Source: a virus. Taken from it: a stretch of DNA of 20,301 bases. The translations under genes were made by a program, and so were the position numbers. The DNA is taken from the IMG/VR virus record IMGVR_UViG_3300025151_000395, positions 1 through 20,301 of that record; one strand, given 5' to 3'. Positions within the stretch are counted from its first letter, which is position 1. Each line of letters opens with the position of its first letter. Below, in pieces: positions 19,721 through 20,301 of this stretch. The notes beneath the pieces are model-generated. The model did not search any database. It saw only the letters and a list, made by a program, of their open reading frames with translations, and was not told the DNA's origin.

Positions 19721-19989
19721 CAAAGATACAATCACTAGAATATTACCTAGGTACTGACTGGATAGATTGGGACTGCACGAAGATAGAGATTACAGATAAA
19801 AGTAAAACAGGTGGTAAATCTAGTGTTAATAGTACTGTGTTAAGATGCTCTAGTTGTAATAAAATTTATCAGACTAAAACACTAGGTCTTCATGATAAAA
19901 TTATAGGTAATACATTTATAAAGCATAGCTTCTTTGACAATGTTCCTTTGCATAGAGGAGAGTGTGGGTTGGAAGAGTGTAATGCCTAA
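19567..19989 (+). CDS. Zinc-ribbon-containing protein overlapping the resolvase
   Basis: The 140-residue frame has RCSSCNKIYQTKTLG and ends GECGLEECNA, so a small Cys4-type zinc site is possible. ATG at 19567 has AAGGA eight nt upstream but lies 154 nt inside the resolvase gene. No other ATG, GTG or TTG start exists before the resolvase stop, so either the overlap is real or the start is unusual. Residues 1-50 (rich in Gly, Ser, Thr, Asn) look less protein-like than the rest, which begins to look coding at KTIAKIQSLEYYLGTDWIDW. Function unknown. Confidence 0.55.
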   Translation: MAETFGGNGGFTPSISKGIKRTNIRYSVNDKNDGTSIRSQDTTSAYRAKTIAKIQSLEYYLGTDWIDWDCTKIEITDKSKTGGKSSVNSTVLRCSSCNKIYQTKTLGLHDKIIGNTFIKHSFFDNVPLHRGECGLEECNA

Positions 19990-20301
19990 GTGCCCTCTGT
20001 GTGATAGTAACATAACAGCTAAGAAAGCTGGTATTAGGTTGAAGTCTCTTAGATTATCTAGGCCTAGCAAGGTTTTAAATCTAATAGATGACCAGATAAA
20101 GAAGATGTCTAGGTATTGGAAGATAGATGAGGTACTTGAGGCTAGCTTCTTAGCAGACATAGATGGCGTTAACAACAATGTAATAATAGAATCAATCAAA
20201 AGATTCGACAGTAGAGGTAGCTTACAAAAAGGTTACGGTCTTAAATACTTGGCAGGTATGATAAAGAACGAGAGTAAGAGAATAGCTATTAGAGAAGAGT
20301 A
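19982..20301 (+). CDS. Protein of unknown function, 3' end outside the window
   Basis: The visible 106 residues start MPKCPLCDSNITAKKAGIRL and continue with KSLRLSRPSKVLNLIDDQIK and VNNNVIIESIKRFDSRGSLQ, then KGYGLKYLAGMIKNESKR. The CPLC pair at the N-terminus suggests a zinc ribbon, but no partner Cys pair is visible in this part. ATG overlaps the previous stop by 8 nt, with GGAAG six nt upstream. The long helical body with 'YL..MI.NE' suggests an adaptor or helicase-loader-like protein, but I cannot confirm this. Confidence 0.65.
   Translation, partial: MPKCPLCDSNITAKKAGIRLKSLRLSRPSKVLNLIDDQIKKMSRYWKIDEVLEASFLADIDGVNNNVIIESIKRFDSRGSLQKGYGLKYLAGMIKNESKRIAIREE

Overview
The window looks like part of the genome of a tailed double-stranded DNA phage (Caudoviricetes), virulent or a prophage fragment. 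It carries a packaging/head-assembly block and a recombination/DNA-metabolism block, with almost no space between genes and many 4-nt or longer start/stop overlaps. The DNA is AT-rich. Shine-Dalgarno (SD) sites are strong (AGGAG, GGAGG), and four promoter-like sites have sigma70-type boxes (TTGACA or TTGCAT, 18 nt, TATATT). That argues for an ordinary sigma70 bacterial host and against Bacteroidota. I cannot name the host or the nearest phage.

Left arm (1-7723, minus strand). One leftward operon starts at a promoter near 7694-7723. In transcription order it encodes a small Cys-containing protein, an HExxH metallopeptidase-like protein, a 36-residue membrane peptide, a calcineurin-like phosphoesterase, a TerS-like protein, a 63-residue acidic protein, a gamma-glutamylcyclotransferase (AIG2-like), the large terminase, the portal (preceded by its own internal promoter), a scaffold-like protein, and the start of the major capsid protein, which runs off the left edge.

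Control region (7681-8944). Divergent promoters, two small plus-strand genes and a 440-bp gene-free stretch lie here. The gene-free stretch holds three 20-bp tandem repeats, four 24-bp partly palindromic iterons and an AT-rich tract, which together are a good candidate for a replication origin.

Right arm (8945-20301, plus strand). The first half is an unusual cassette: two paralogous amidoligases (glutamine-synthetase-like fold) flank a complete stand-alone class II glutamine amidotransferase. All three carry CX2C...CX2C zinc-binding-type modules of the same design. With the AIG2-like cyclotransferase of the left arm, this suggests a phage pathway that makes or edits gamma-glutamyl or other amide bonds on a protein, peptide or cell-surface target; the substrate is unknown. 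The second half is a recombination set: Cas4/RecB-like exonuclease, Rad52-like annealing protein, SSB with an acidic DLPF-type tail, and a Hjc-like resolvase. Small HTH, zinc-ribbon, nucleotide-pyrophosphohydrolase-like and unknown proteins lie among them.

Between 18498 and 19124 there is a terminator-like hairpin and two longer RNA structures that could be cis-regulators or small RNAs. Four membrane peptides of 36-56 residues lie in gaps or overlaps. All family assignments were made by reading motifs; no database search was possible.
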